A stretch of DNA of 64,000 nt, taken from assembly GCA_963971425.1 (NCBI GenBank), contig OZ020521.1, forward strand, positions 7,581,519-7,645,518. Direction: 5' to 3'. A program made the translations under genes and the position numbers. This document shows positions 13,360 to 24,610 of this stretch, one piece after another. The DNA comes from Bryoerythrophyllum caledonicum (taxonomy: Eukaryota > Streptophyta > Bryopsida > Pottiales > Pottiaceae). How positions within the stretch are numbered: the first letter of the stretch is position 1; every line of letters begins with the position of its first letter. The notes beneath the pieces are model-generated. The model did no database searches. It was not told the DNA's origin and worked only from the letters and a program-made list of their open reading frames with translations.

Positions 13360-13565
13360 GCTCTGTAACATGCCAACGCAGCGATCCTAGAATCAATTTC
13401 TGAAAATTGGCAGACATGCTACAACCTGCACTTTGAAGGAGTCTCTTAAGTCAATCAAACATATAATACGTGGAGATACCTAAGTGATACCCTGCAGTAT
13501 CCGTCATTTACCTGTGTGGATATCATCTCAGAAGATGACTAAATACTAATAATATCAATACTAAA
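13360..13565 (+). repeat. Interspersed repeat family R, copy 1
   Basis: About 200 bp beginning near CAGCGATCCTAGAATCAATT and running through a CATATAATACGTGGAGATAC segment to a GATATCATCTC-like tail. It matches 62.70-62.94 kb (same strand), 56.55-56.70 kb (opposite strand) and the sequence on both sides of the LINE at 41.5-45.7 kb. The family is non-coding and its ends are not defined. Similarity may extend further left, toward 13300. Confidence 0.6.
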
Positions 13566-13693
13566 TCCCGGAGCTCTCATCCGGCGTATAAAAATTAACC
13601 CCACCCCACCGTCACCGGGGGTGGGTAGGGATGGGGCTGCTCTAATCATGAATCCAAACACTAAATGTGAACAACGCATTTCATGTTGTTACA

Positions 13694-14385
13694 TTAACAC
13701 CTAAAGGCCCAATGTTCCCTCGGGGACATTTTGAGTTTGTTAGGATTATTTTTCAGTATAATATTCTAATAGTGCATTAGTTCAGTGTGACATACAACAA
13801 ATAGTGTAGCAAAACATTAATTCATTCTAAATTCCATGGAAATTTGAGTTTTTGTCCAAAAAAATTAAATTTAAAACCCTCGTGGAAAGAAAATGGAAAT
13901 CTTTGCATCTACTATACGGATTTTTGAATTTAAAAAATATGAGAAGGGTATGATATATGCAAAACTTGAAGTGCGTTGTTGATTCTCAAAACACAGCTGC
14001 ATTGCATGATTTGTAAGGTCATCTTCTATCCCTCTTCTACTTCTAAATTTGGTGCACATGTGCTTGTGGTGATCCTTTATAAATTAAACTTAGAAAATCA
14101 CGGATTGTAGTGCAAAAAGTTGCCATAGAAGGTGGTCGAAGTTTGTTGGATGTGTATAGTATGACCTAAAAAAGAGTTTATGCCTCACTTCAAAGACTAA
14201 CATCTTGCAACCCATGCCGTCAAACTGAACAATTTTTTTACCACACACACTTGTACAATCCTAGTAGACGATCCTACATTTAGATATGTAAAATTGTGTT
14301 TTATTGCATTTTGTGTTTAATGCATTGAAACAAACAATTTTCAGTGAGTTTGGGTGCTAAAATGTTGCGGGCATTTAGAGGTTAA
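13694..14385. mobile_element. TTAA-flanked element H
   Basis: The left border is TTAA (13694-13697) followed by CACCTAAAGGCCCAATGTT. The right border is GCATTTAGAGG followed by TTAA (14382-14385), which in reverse complement gives CCTCTAAATGCCCGCAACATT. The inverted repeats are imperfect but alignable. The 684-bp interior is non-coding. Confidence 0.55.
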
Positions 14386-15123
14386 ATGCCAACTCCAACA
14401 GTTTTTGTCAACTCTGGTAAATAATGGTATATTAGAGCTTTCCTAAGTGTTTTCTGAAGGGGAAAGCTAGTATGACAGTGGTGCTAGACATAACTAATAT
14501 TTTAATGCACAAGAATAGACTTCCAAAAACCTCATACTCCCTTCATTTGCACCAATGAGATGCATGGCAATCTATGCTCTTGGGCCCTACCTCATGCAAG
14601 CTAAAGCTCCCCCGTAGTAACCAAAGTTCCAAAAAAGCTTACAGGTGGTTCCTTCACACCTTTCCCAAGTCAAGTCACCATATTTATGTGGTCCTAGTTA
14701 CTAACATAAGAGCCTAAGATTTGGGTGACATGCGGGGTCACCCTCCTTTACTTTCAAAAAATAAAAATAAAAAAAATATATTGGTTGACACTTAGTGTAG
14801 AATATTCACTATATATATACTATAGTATATACCATATACTGTATTTGCAATGACTATGTATTTATTTTACTATATATTATATACATATTGGACATTGCAA
14901 AGTACAATATATACCACAACATCATATACAATATAATACAATACATAATACAATACAATATACAATACAATATATATTCACAATATGTACATTAATTAAT
15001 ACAACGCATATATGGTCAAAGTCGGGGGCTTGTTGTAGACGTGACGGTTGTGAGAACTAACAATAATCATCAACCTCTTTATAAATAGTATAGCAAGGTA
15101 ACATCACTAATTGTAACACAAAA
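14386..15123. other. AT-rich spacer
   Basis: Nothing coding is visible. 14800-15000 is dominated by ATATAC/ATACAAT-type degenerate simple sequence. The stretch ends at the TTAA border of element E. Confidence 0.5.
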
Positions 15124-16278
15124 TTAACCCCTACAGGACCAAGTGTCCTCTAGACGGACGATTTTGATTTTGGGCAGGTTTCTAAAATAAATAAATAAAT
15201 CCTTTTTTAATACTAGATTTATTATTATTTTAGATTCTCCCTCTAAGAGCTTTGTGGATGTATTTTTTTAATATTTTTTTAGATTCATGGTTTAAAAATT
15301 TGTACCACTCAAAATTAGAAATGGGGACTTCGGAGTCCGGGCAGCTCCAAAAAAATTCTAGAAGTTTCTAATGACATTGAGATTTTTCACAAATACAAAG
15401 AATATATGTGTACTTCCTTGAAGATGTCAAAAAAATTCTTGTCTTTAGTGTAAAAAAACATTTGAACTCAAGGCAAACATTTTTACACATTTCGGACAAG
15501 CAGGGAAAAAAACTTCATCTATGCTACATAAAACCTAGAGATCTTCAAATTTTTCACATTTTATTTTTTCAACAACAATATGTGGTGAGAAACTATTTAT
15601 TGACCGTTTGGATTCCTGATCTAAAACATATTAGGTTCACAAATAAATAAAATATAAATTGACAATTTTGAACCTCTACTCCTTGCACACATATTTTGAA
15701 TATGTTAACCCTTAAACGTCAGTTGAGAACCGTATATATACGACCGTATTTCACAATAGAATATAGAAAATGTATTAAAGTTTAGCAAGACTTACACCTT
15801 TAGATTGAAGAATCTTCAACTATCATCTTTCATTTGGGAGTCATTTCAATATTTGAACCTTATCATGTTCAACTACGACACAGTACATGTAGAATACGGT
15901 GGCTACTAGCGGCACCTTTTGATGTTTAAGGCTTAAATCCCTTTACCTCGAAAACTTGGTGTATAGGGAACTAACATCATACACGCAATGATAAAAGTTT
16001 TAGACCTTTAGTGCAAAAATTTGATACCAAGTGATGTCAAAGTCTGCTGATGCATTCAACGCAAGGAAGAAAATGAACCATTTTCAAAAAGTATAATTTT
16101 CAATATGTGCAATCCAAGCTTTTGAAATTTTGTGAGTATGTTACTTAATAAGTCTTAATTGAGAACTTACAATCAAAACTATGAAAGTAAGGATTTGTTT
16201 CCTTCCTTACTCATTACACTAGAATCAACAATTTTGAAGTGTTTTTCGCGTGAAATTGTGACGATCTTCAGGGGTGTA
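15124..16278 (-). mobile_element. TTAA-type element E carrying a nested insertion
   Basis: The left border is TTAA (15124-15127) followed by CCCCTACAGGACCAAGTGTC. The right border near 16274 reads CTTCAGGGG followed by TGTAA, a degraded TTAA. E is in the opposite orientation to A, B and C: its right half is the reverse complement of their left halves (GACTTCA...GATCAGCAGAC region), and its left end matches the right end of C. The alignment is interrupted at 15705-15936 by element F and resumes on the other side. No coding capacity. Confidence 0.65.
15705..15936. mobile_element. 224-bp TTAA MITE (F) nested in element E
   Basis: TTAA at 15705-15708 and 15933-15936 flank 224 bp. The left end is CCCTTAAACGTCAGT and the right end, in reverse complement, is GCCTTAAACATCAAA. 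Host element E aligns with element A directly across the insertion, so the unfilled site is deducible. The size and lack of coding capacity fit a MITE. Confidence 0.7.
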
Positions 16279-16421
16279 ACATCATTTTTTGTAGAGTTAG
16301 AACCTCGAGAACATTAGGACACGTAGTAAAACTAGAAGTAAACTAAAGGCTTCCAAGTACCGTATACTTGTGCCAGTAGATCCACATGGATCAAGCTTTT
16401 GTTGGGGATAGTGGAAGTATA

Positions 16422-16604
16422 CATGGATCATGGGTAGTAAATGACTTGTAAATGTTACAAGTTTTTACTTTTGATATAAATTTTTACTAAGATGACAACA
16501 ATCTACACTACTCAAAGAGGGAGATCAAAGTGGACATGGTCGGTCAGAATATTCATCAAGAGTGCATACTTCTGGCATGTACAAGTCATTTACTGCCCAT
16601 GACA
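16422..16604. mobile_element. Foldback MITE, family M copy 1
   Basis: The ends pair as inverted repeats: left ATCATGGGTAGTAAATGACT, right (reverse complement) GTCATGGGCAGTAAATGACT. Pairing continues inward to a shared TTTTTACTTTTGAT-like block. The centre (CTCAAAGAGGGAGATC) is shared with foldbacks at 38.95 kb and 41.06 kb. Confidence 0.6.
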
Positions 16605-18117
16605 CTAAACATCAAAGTCAGTGTAGCAAGTAAATAGTACATGCTATTTTAAAACTTTCCTTTCAGAATGAATCTACGACTTAGAATGCCAAACTCTTCC
16701 TTAGACCGATCCCAATACAATGAATTGTTCATGCAAGTAGCGCCGAATTATTCCTAGTCCTCGAACTTCACCCGGCATTTCCTGTCAATTTTCTCCAAAA
16801 TGCGAGTATGTCCAACAAAGCTTTCAGCTGATTTTACATGCAATATGTAGCATTTGAACAAAGGATTCATTCAAACAGAATTTACACTCAATGCAATCAC
16901 GGCTGATGGAACAAAATGTAATAGCAGGAGCTTCAGAAGCAGACCGAAGTGAGAAAGTGGAACACCCCTTTCACCCAGTGTTACTTGCCGAATAACATCG
17001 ACAGATAATTCATTAAAAGAGTTTCCACTAGAAGTAATCACGAGTTCTTAACGATGTAATAGAGACGCTTCCGTGTCAATATTCAGAAGAAAACTAGATT
17101 GTAAACACTTTTAGGTAACATACAAATAAGATCGAACAGAGGGCATCATATTCCTGCTACACCTCTTGCTAGAAAAGCTGCAGAAGACGTGCGATGACTG
17201 GAGTACTCTGGTGGGGATCAAGCTCCCCGCTTCCTAACTAATTTTTCCCTCCTGCAAGCTTTGCCGGCGCGTTCACCGACAGTAGTCGCGTCAATGGCGG
17301 CTGCTGCGGGGCCCGCCGATGGGGTTCATGACGCACTAGTTCGCGTATCGTGGACAGTGGTCTTAATGAGAGCCGCCTCCGCATGAACACAGCCCACCTG
17401 CCACAGAATCTAGCTTTAACTCCGGGCCTAATTTCCGGACGGCAGCATTTAAGACTCCCGACGCTTCAGCTTCCTCACCCACCGAGACTGGAGTGCGAGC
17501 AGCTGCGGCAGCCGAGGTGCAATTAAGTTCCAGTAGCGATCATCGTGAAATGTTGCGTGTCTGAGCCAGCTTTACCTGCAGATCTCATCCAGTTTGTTAG
17601 GAGGATATGTGAATTACAATACTAAACAAATACTAAACAGATTCGACTTTGCGCTGTGAAGTATCGACTGTAAAGTACTCAGCTCCATTGAAACACACCA
17701 CACTAGGGATTTGGGCATCTGTAGTGGAAGACGCAGCGACGCTTATGGATGACGTACCAGGTTCAGAATGTACCGTGCGGACCTACATGGGGAGGAATAG
17801 GACTCAGGGGGAAAGTTAGCTAGCTCAGAACGCACCGGATTCTGTTGTGGATGACGACTCGACATTGATCTAGCTAGAAGGCACTGACAGATCTCGCTGA
17901 GCTGAAGGTTCAGAGAGGGAAAGTGAAGGTCCAGCTGAAAAACCGAAAATTGACAGTATTAGGTTACACAGCATTCTACAGAGGAAATCTAGTACAATGT
18001 ACGAGAGTTTGGCGCTCTGTAGTGCTGAAATCGAACACATTTTCTCCTTCAAGACCTGACTATAAAATTGTGGGGAAGCAGGCACATAAAACAGACGAGG
18101 GGTAAAGTGAAGGAAAG
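16605..18117. other. Non-coding region with moderately GC-rich patches
   Basis: No convincing gene is seen. 17160-17530 is GC-rich (GCCGGCGCGTTCACCGAC) and interrupted by stops in all frames. Short frames near 17870-18100 look random. A decayed gene or promoter fragment cannot be excluded. Confidence 0.35.
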
Positions 18118-18204
18118 GATGTGATATTGGCGCGGCTCAATCTGCTGGCCACACCAGTATTTACTGGCATGACCATCTGATTGAGCGCCCCCAATATCAC
18201 ATGC
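18118..18204. repeat. 87-nt near-perfect hairpin
   Basis: The arms GGATGTGATATTGGCGCGGC and (reverse complement of the right arm) GGCATGTGATATTGGGGGCG pair with few mismatches. Pairing continues through CTCAATC and CCAGTA toward a central ACCAGTATTTACTGG loop region. Total stem is about 40 bp. It could be a short MITE or a transcribed foldback such as a small-RNA precursor; no transcription evidence is visible. Confidence 0.65.
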
Positions 18205-18279
18205 CTCCGAATAATCTCGTTCTCCCTCATCAACCAAACCAATGCCGGTCTTCTCGCTCCGTCACGTTCACGTCCAGTC

Positions 18280-18740
18280 CCTCCCAGAAGCAGGAAGATC
18301 ACCAACACAATCAGGCTCACCATAACTTGAACCATCACTCCACACGTAAGACCTCAACTCTCCAACTTGAAAAACAACCACAATGAAGTAGCAGATGGAA
18401 CCAGACCTCTGCAGATGTCTGGTCCCAGTTCCTCCCGAAACTAGGATGGCCACCAACACAATCAGGCTCTATACATGTACTTGATCCATCACTCCACCAA
18501 ATTAAACAGACTCCACCCTCCCCAGATGACCAATCTAGACAACCTGAAGTTGCAGGTGGAACAAGTACTCGTGAGCCAACTTGAAAAGACTCCACCTTCT
18601 CTAGATGACCAATCTAGACAACACGAAGTTGCAGGTGGAAAAAGTACTAGTCAGCCAACTTGGAATGGCTCCACCCACCCTAGATGACCAATCTAGACAT
18701 CGTGAAGTTGGCGCAGGTGGAACAAGAACTCTTGAGGAGA
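18280..18740 (+). repeat. Minisatellite: 79-bp x3 plus a preceding degenerate duplication
   Basis: The block AGATGACCAATCTAGACA recurs at 18524, 18603 and 18682, a 79-bp period. Each unit also carries GAAGTTG...CAGGTGGAACAAG and GCCAACTTG. Upstream, 18280-18500 holds two degenerate copies of a longer unit sharing ACCAACACAATCAGGCTC. Open frames across this block follow the repeats and are not taken as genes. Confidence 0.75.
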
Positions 18741-20102
18741 GACTGCAAGTCGAGCTTGTGTAGTGAGGGGAAGGGGAGGCGAGAGGTGCATCTTATAGGG
18801 CAGAAGAGGGAGGAGTCGCCATTAAGGGGCGGATTGGCGTGCATCGAGAGGCGCAATGCAGCAGCACCACAGCAGCTCCACCAACACAGCTAGTAGCCAC
18901 TTGAAGGCGGAGAGCGGCTCGATATTATTAATGATCCGGCCGCGCTTAACGTCCAGTTAATTAAGCGCATTGCGGCGTGCATGGGGTGCCCTTCAATGGC
19001 GTGCCCACTGTTGGGATGGGACAAGCCTATCTTTAGGCGACCTGCGTCAGGAATCGTTTCCATTACTTTCTGCTGCTGCCTTCCTCCTCTTACGCTTCCA
19101 CCATTCGCAGCGACCGTCTCGCAACCGTGTTTCGCTCTTCCAAGAGGAAGTGTTCGTTCGGGGAACAAATCTTTTCACCTTCACTGCAATTATCTTTCAA
19201 TCCATATGGTCAAATTTTTTACCACATCATCTTGTAATAATTTAGAAGAAGATCCTATGGTTACATTCTCAAAAAGTTCATTTTGGCAGTTTTTAATTAG
19301 TGGATTAGAGATTCCTCTAAAATGTAGTAGTGTTCACCAACCGGATGAATGCGAGATGTACCGATGAGCTACATGGTGTTCTGCATAATCTACTTTGGTT
19401 GTGGATTTCATCATCTCGTCGCTAGTTTTTGGTGAATTTGAAAGAAGAAAAGACAAATGATGAAAGTTGAACAATCTAAATGTTGGCTTGATTTTATTTG
19501 GTTTTTAGAATTGATCTGTTGAACTCTTTGACATTTTTTCACAAAATACCCTACTTATGTATGTTCTTTATCCAAGAGAGGAGAGAGACAAAGAATAAAA
19601 GTGTACACAATCATTAATTGTAGAATCCTAATTATGATAGTTCCTTGTAAACCAAATTAAGTAGCTAGAAGATGGATGTAGCCTTTTTTTTTTAAAATTG
19701 TGTAAAGATTGGAGGATTCAATTTTTCCAAGACATTTTAGTTTTTTTGTGAATTGGTTCCTTATATTATGTGACTTTATATTTAATATATAATAGAAGGT
19801 CTAAGCAAAGGGGTATGCCAATGCATCTTGTAGTAGAAAAAATAAGATGATAAAAATCTCGAATTTATATTTGGAAAAGAAATAAATAAATTCTCTACCT
19901 AGTCAAGTGAAAGAACTTTTTGACTTGCCTTACAACAAAGAAATGTCCAAAAATGTGTTTCATTATTTAAAATTTCTAAGAATATAATAGTAATTAATTG
20001 TGGAGTAATGGAAATTTGTTAGTGCAGATAGATCCTTTAAGATGGACCATGTAGCAACCACCATAAATGAGTCCAACAAGACAGGTCAAACTTAATGTAT
20101 GC

Positions 20103-20105
<3 letters not shown>
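18741..20105. other. Non-coding region with a repeat shared with the right edge of the window
   Basis: No gene was recognised. 19150-19325 resembles 63360-63520: both contain TATCTTTCAATCC, GAAGATCCTA and TTCTCTAAAATG-like blocks in the same order. This suggests copies of one interspersed element. Overlapping frames of up to 128 codons at 18890-19367 look like chance. Confidence 0.4.

Positions 20106-20156
<51 letters not shown>
20106..20156. repeat. (TA)n microsatellite
   Basis: An uninterrupted TA dinucleotide tract of about 50 bp. Confidence 0.95.
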
Positions 20157-20159
<3 letters not shown>

Positions 20160-21471
20160 GACATAGTAGACTTGTGTCTCTCTTATCAGAGCTTAATGCT
20201 AAGCTATTATAGCTAAAAATTGGATAAGAGTAACTATTAATCTTTAATATGATAAACATTTCACTCATTTTTTTTTATGAAAGTTGATAATTAAACATTG
20301 TACAAAAAATTGCCAAATTTAAATATGATTTCAAAAATCAAAAAGGTATTTGGCTTCTAATGATTAAAAAAGGTGATCTAAGATGTAATAATTATCAAAT
20401 ATAAACATTGTGTATATTGACAAAATCAATTGTATCTTTTACATCTTAAGGACGTAAAGCCCGCAAGAATTTTTGTGAATGGACTTTGCAGGTACGTCAC
20501 GTCGTGTAAGCCTCCCTTTCCCAGGAGTTTTTGGGCAGTATATGCAGGAGGCCCCACGTTCCCGGGCCTCATGGATGGAAGACCCGCCGTACAGATGTTG
20601 AAATCATACTATAATGAAGGTTCGGGAAGAAAATTCCTTTGGGCTTTACAAAGTAAGAGGCCCCATTTGCAGGGCCTCTATCAATAAAATCATTCAATAT
20701 TGGGCTTTTTGGTAGTGTAGGCTTTTGTAAAGTCAAATTTTTTTTTATAAATTTTTTTGGTTGTAAACATTGACAATAACAAGAACTTCATAGAACTTCA
20801 TAAAAAAAATCATAGTGCCGGAATGGAGTTTGCTACTCATTGGGTAGTGTGACCAGCTATGCCACATACATCTATCAGTTTAGAGATTTATTTTATAAGT
20901 ACCTTATAGGACAATCTTTGAACTTTCTAGAATGAAACTTCTTTTAGTGCATATAGTTTATTCCATAAACTTGAGTAAAAAAATTTCCACTCTATCGGAC
21001 ACGATGTACATCAAACTTTGTTTTGACCATGTGCATTGAGATTTATTGAAAAATTTATTACTTTGTAAAATAATTTGAATTTGCTAGGTTGGTACTCAAT
21101 TCAATTTGAATATTAATCTCAGTATGCTACAAATGTTTTCAATGTCTAAATTATGGTGTACAATTAGCTAGCTTAGTCATTTGTGTCATGAGCCAAAACC
21201 CAAAACTTCAAAGTCCAAAAATGTAAAAATTAAAAAGTCAAAGGATGTAAACCATGTTGGAAAAAAACCACAAAAAATAATCAAATGCTAATATCTTTCA
21301 ATATGTGAGGTCAAATTTCTTAGATGTTTTACTATCTATTGTGACAACCTAATCAATGATCCTAAAATAATTGTTGATTTTATTTTAATTTTTTAGTCAT
21401 TCAATATTTAAAACTACAAGTGGTAGTTTAGAAGTGTATTTTGGAGAAACTCTGTCAAAGAATTATAGAAA
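20157..21471. other. AT-rich non-coding region
   Basis: 20450-20690 is a GC-richer patch with recurring GAGGCCCCA/GGGCCTC motifs (AGGAGGCCCCACGTTCCCGG near 20549 and AGAGGCCCCATTTGCAGGGC near 20658). It may be the remnant of a repeat with inverted parts. The remainder is AT-rich and holds no recognisable feature. Confidence 0.4.
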
Positions 21472-21841
21472 TTAACCCCTAAAGGACCGTGACTATTTCA
21501 CACCAAAAACACTTTAAAACTATTGATTCTAGTGCAATGAGTAAGTAAAGAAACAAAATCTTTTGTTTCAAGTTTTGGGTGCAGAATCTCAATTTAGACT
21601 TGTTGAGTATCATACTCACAAAATTTCAAAAAGTTTGACTGCACAAAGTATAGTGTTTGAAGTCAACAAAATGGTTCATTTTCACCCCTGCCTTGAGTGG
21701 ATCAGCAGACTTTGACTTCACTTGGTGTAAAATTTTTGCACTATGCAAGGTTTTAATCCATTACCAATATGTTATGCATGATACTAATTCATTGTACACC
21801 AATTTTGAAAGGTAGAAAAGGGGTGTAGCAAAATAATTGTA

Positions 21842-22785
21842 CAGTAGGGTGACATTCAAATTGGCGTTTGGGCAATTCCAGGGATGGTGTCCCACACTGC
21901 TGCCAACTTTGACGCCCTCCACAGGGCTGAAAAATTGTTCTTTTACCCTGAAATTTTGGGAACAACATCACCTCTATGTTAAAAACATGCATACCAAATT
22001 TCAAGTCCAGAGGACTTATAAAACAAAAGATATTAAAAATTAACCACCATGGGGTAGCTGTGAGAAAAGTTTCTCAACCGCCAACTTTGACACCATCCCA
22101 AGGATTGAGGAAATTTTTTTTGCCCATGAAATTTTTGGAGTGAGAACACCTTTATGTTGATTACATGTGTGGAAATTTTCAAGTCCAAAAAATGCACAAA
22201 AAAAATCACACCCCATATCTACCAACATGTGTAATTGTGAGAAAAAAAGGGAAAAACCATTTTACTACTTCCAACTTTGACACCCTCCCTAGGATTGAGG
22301 GTTTGTTATTTCAACATGAAATTTTTGACACATGGTAACCTTTATGTTGATAACATGTGGGAAAATTTTCAAGGCCAAAGAATGTATTCAAAAGAAGATA
22401 TTCAAAATCTACTAACATGGGGGTTAGTTGTGAGAAAAGTTTCACAGCTGCCCACTTTGACACCCTCCCAAGAATTCAAAAAAAATTATTTTTCCATGAA
22501 ATTTTGGGTATGAAGTCACCTTCACGTCAAATACAAGTGTGGAAAATTTCAAAATCCAAAATATTTACACAAAAAAACATATACCAAGTCTACCAACATG
22601 TATTGTTGTGACAAACAAAGGGGAAAGTTTACCACTACTTCCAACTTCAACACCCTTCCTAGGATTGAGTTTTTGTTGATACATAATGAAATTTTGGCCA
22701 CAAGATCATCTCTATATTGGTAACATATGAGATAGATTTCAAAGCCAAAAGATGTATATACAAAAAAAAATTATTCCATATCTAC
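21842..22785 (+). repeat. Left TIR of the Tc1-like element, built of five tandem units
   Basis: The 944-bp arm contains five tandem degenerate units. Each starts near CCAACTTTGACACCCTCC: 21903, 22081, 22271, 22451 and 22641 (spacing 178-190 bp). Each unit continues with a (G)ATTGAGG-like block, a TGAAATTTT block and a CTACCAACATG-like end. The open frames in the arm mirror those in the other arm and are not genes. Confidence 0.9.
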
Positions 22786-23215
22786 AAATGTTTGTAACAA
22801 TGAGAAACTATATTGAAGGGGCATATTGAGAATGTCAAATTATCTTTGACACCTCGTACTCTTCATTGATTTTATTCATGTGACTAAGCTACCAAACATA
22901 AATGCATCTTGAAAAGATCAATGAAATCTACATGTAGAATTGCAGAGTTGTTTTGTGTAGAAGAATCCACTTGTCATAAGGTTTGGTGTGCATTATGCAC
23001 GTATGACGAGTTTTCTCCTCCAAATATCTGTTGAGCACTATGTAAAGGAAATGTTGTGTGTATTTTGTCATGTGATTTGTAATAGAGTGAATGTTGAGAT
23101 GGTATTGAGTGGACATATTAGATATGGGCTGAGTGTTGTTGACTGATTGAGTAGACAAATCACATATGGGCTGATCCATTGAGTGGGCATATCACATATG
23201 GGTTGATTTATTGAG

Positions 23216-23216
23216 T

Positions 23217-23290
<74 letters not shown>
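23216..23290. repeat. (AT)n microsatellite inside the transposon
   Basis: About 70 bp of uninterrupted AT dinucleotides between the left TIR and the transposase gene. It is preceded by imperfect CACATATGGGCTGA repeats (23090-23215) and followed by tandem copies of AATGCACATGCCATGGTTAT (about 23370-23440). Confidence 0.9.
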
Positions 23291-23291
<1 letters not shown>

Positions 23292-23602
23292 AGTGTTGTT
23301 GACTAGTTTACTGAGTGTTGACGAATCACATGTGGCATGAGTATGTCCAAGAGTATTTTTTGGTTCACTCAATTGATGCACATGCCATGGTTATCATCTA
23401 ATGCACATGCCATGGTTATCACCTAATGCACATGCCAATGTGAGTGTTATGTTGTTGATTGATTTATTTAGTGCACATGCCATAAGCTGAGTCCTTTGTG
23501 TTTACTGAATTATATAATCCAATTGCCATAGGTTGAGTGTTATATTGATTACTTATTGAAGAGCATTTAGTATTGTATCAACATCATAAAAAATAGTCTG
23601 TA

Positions 23603-24610
23603 ATGGCAATTTCAGATGAAATCCGTGCTCGCATTATAGGTTTGAGTGAGGGAGGAAATACAGCAGTTCAAATTACAGCCATTACTGGAGTTTCTGTTAG
23701 AACAGTTCAGAGTTTAATAAAAACGTTTAAAGAAGATGGAACTTATAAGCACAAACCTTGCGGTGGAAGTCACGCTAAAAAACTTAGTGAGAGAGATGTG
23801 AATAATATTGTGCGTTATGCAAAAACTCATCGTCGTTCCTCAGTCTCAGAGATTATTAATATGTGCCGTACTCAAGTGTGTAGACGTACTATTCAAAGGA
23901 TATTACATAAAAGTGGTATTTTTAGTCGAATTGCAGTCAAAAAACCTTTCTTGACATCCCATCACATGTCTCAACGGTTAGCTTTTGCTCAGAAGTACCA
24001 TGGATGGAGTCCAAAAGAGTGGGAGCGTATTGTTTGGACAGATGAATCTACTTTTGAGATTGGAAAAAGTTCTCGGCAAATTCATGTTTGGAGAAGTGCA
24101 TATGAGCGTTATTCATCAAGTTGTATAGTTCCTACTTTTAAAAGTGGACGGACATCTTTGATGATTTGGGGTGCATTTGCTGGAGGACAAAAGTCACAAC
24201 TTGTCTTTATGCCAAAAACTCAACGTTCTGCTAAAGATTTTGTTGAAGTGGTCTACGATGGCGAATTGATTCATTTCTTGAGTAGACTTCCAGAAGGAGT
24301 GCTAATGGAAGATGGTGCACCTGTTCATCGTAGCAAAACATGTGAAGAATGGAGACAAACCCACCAACTCGAAAAGCTCAATTGGCCTGTAAACTCTCCC
24401 GATCTCAATCCAATTGAGAATGTCTGGAGGATGCTAAAAGATGTTGTGCAACATGGCAAGGAATGCCCTAGAAACTTAGAAGTGATGAAGGTAGTTCTTG
24501 AAAAAGAGTGGAATTTGGTTAGTGGTACAAAGCTCCTTCAACTATATCATTCTATGCCCTCAAGGTTACAAGCGGTGATTGATGCTAATGGAGGACATAC
24601 ACGTTGGTAG
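23603..24610 (+). CDS. Tc1-like DD34E transposase
   Basis: A 335-aa cut-and-paste transposase. Residues 1-45 form a helix-turn-helix (QITAITGVSVRTVQSLIKTF). A second DNA-binding region follows (about 60-110, LSERDVNNIVRYAK). The region that is GRPR-like in relatives reads GGSH at 54-57. The catalytic triad is D147 (VWTDEST), D237 (LMEDGAPVHRS) and E272 (SPDLNPIENVW), giving 34 residues between the second D and E, the Tc1 spacing. Length (335) is normal for Tc1 (about 340) and there are no stops or frameshifts, so it may be functional. The ATG at 23603 is the first in frame and precedes the HTH. The stop (24608-24610) overlaps the inner end of the right TIR. The LMEDGAPVHRS motif resembles fungal-type Tc1 proteins, so horizontal origin is possible but untested. 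Confidence 0.95.
   Translation: MAISDEIRARIIGLSEGGNTAVQITAITGVSVRTVQSLIKTFKEDGTYKHKPCGGSHAKKLSERDVNNIVRYAKTHRRSSVSEIINMCRTQVCRRTIQRILHKSGIFSRIAVKKPFLTSHHMSQRLAFAQKYHGWSPKEWERIVWTDESTFEIGKSSRQIHVWRSAYERYSSSCIVPTFKSGRTSLMIWGAFAGGQKSQLVFMPKTQRSAKDFVEVVYDGELIHFLSRLPEGVLMEDGAPVHRSKTCEEWRQTHQLEKLNWPVNSPDLNPIENVWRMLKDVVQHGKECPRNLEVMKVVLEKEWNLVSGTKLLQLYHSMPSRLQAVIDANGGHTRW

Noticed and set aside
12899-13417. 172-codon minus-strand frame
   Set aside because: It crosses the border of element G and a family R repeat, and has no family resemblance.
22040-22611. Open frames of 62-84 codons in the left TIR
   Set aside because: They recur in mirror image at 24781-25352 because the arms are inverted copies. 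Composition is repeat-like and there is no protein family.
23370-23440. CRISPR-like direct repeats
   Set aside because: Adjacent tandem copies of a 20-25-bp unit without unique spacers, inside a eukaryotic transposon; this is a minisatellite.
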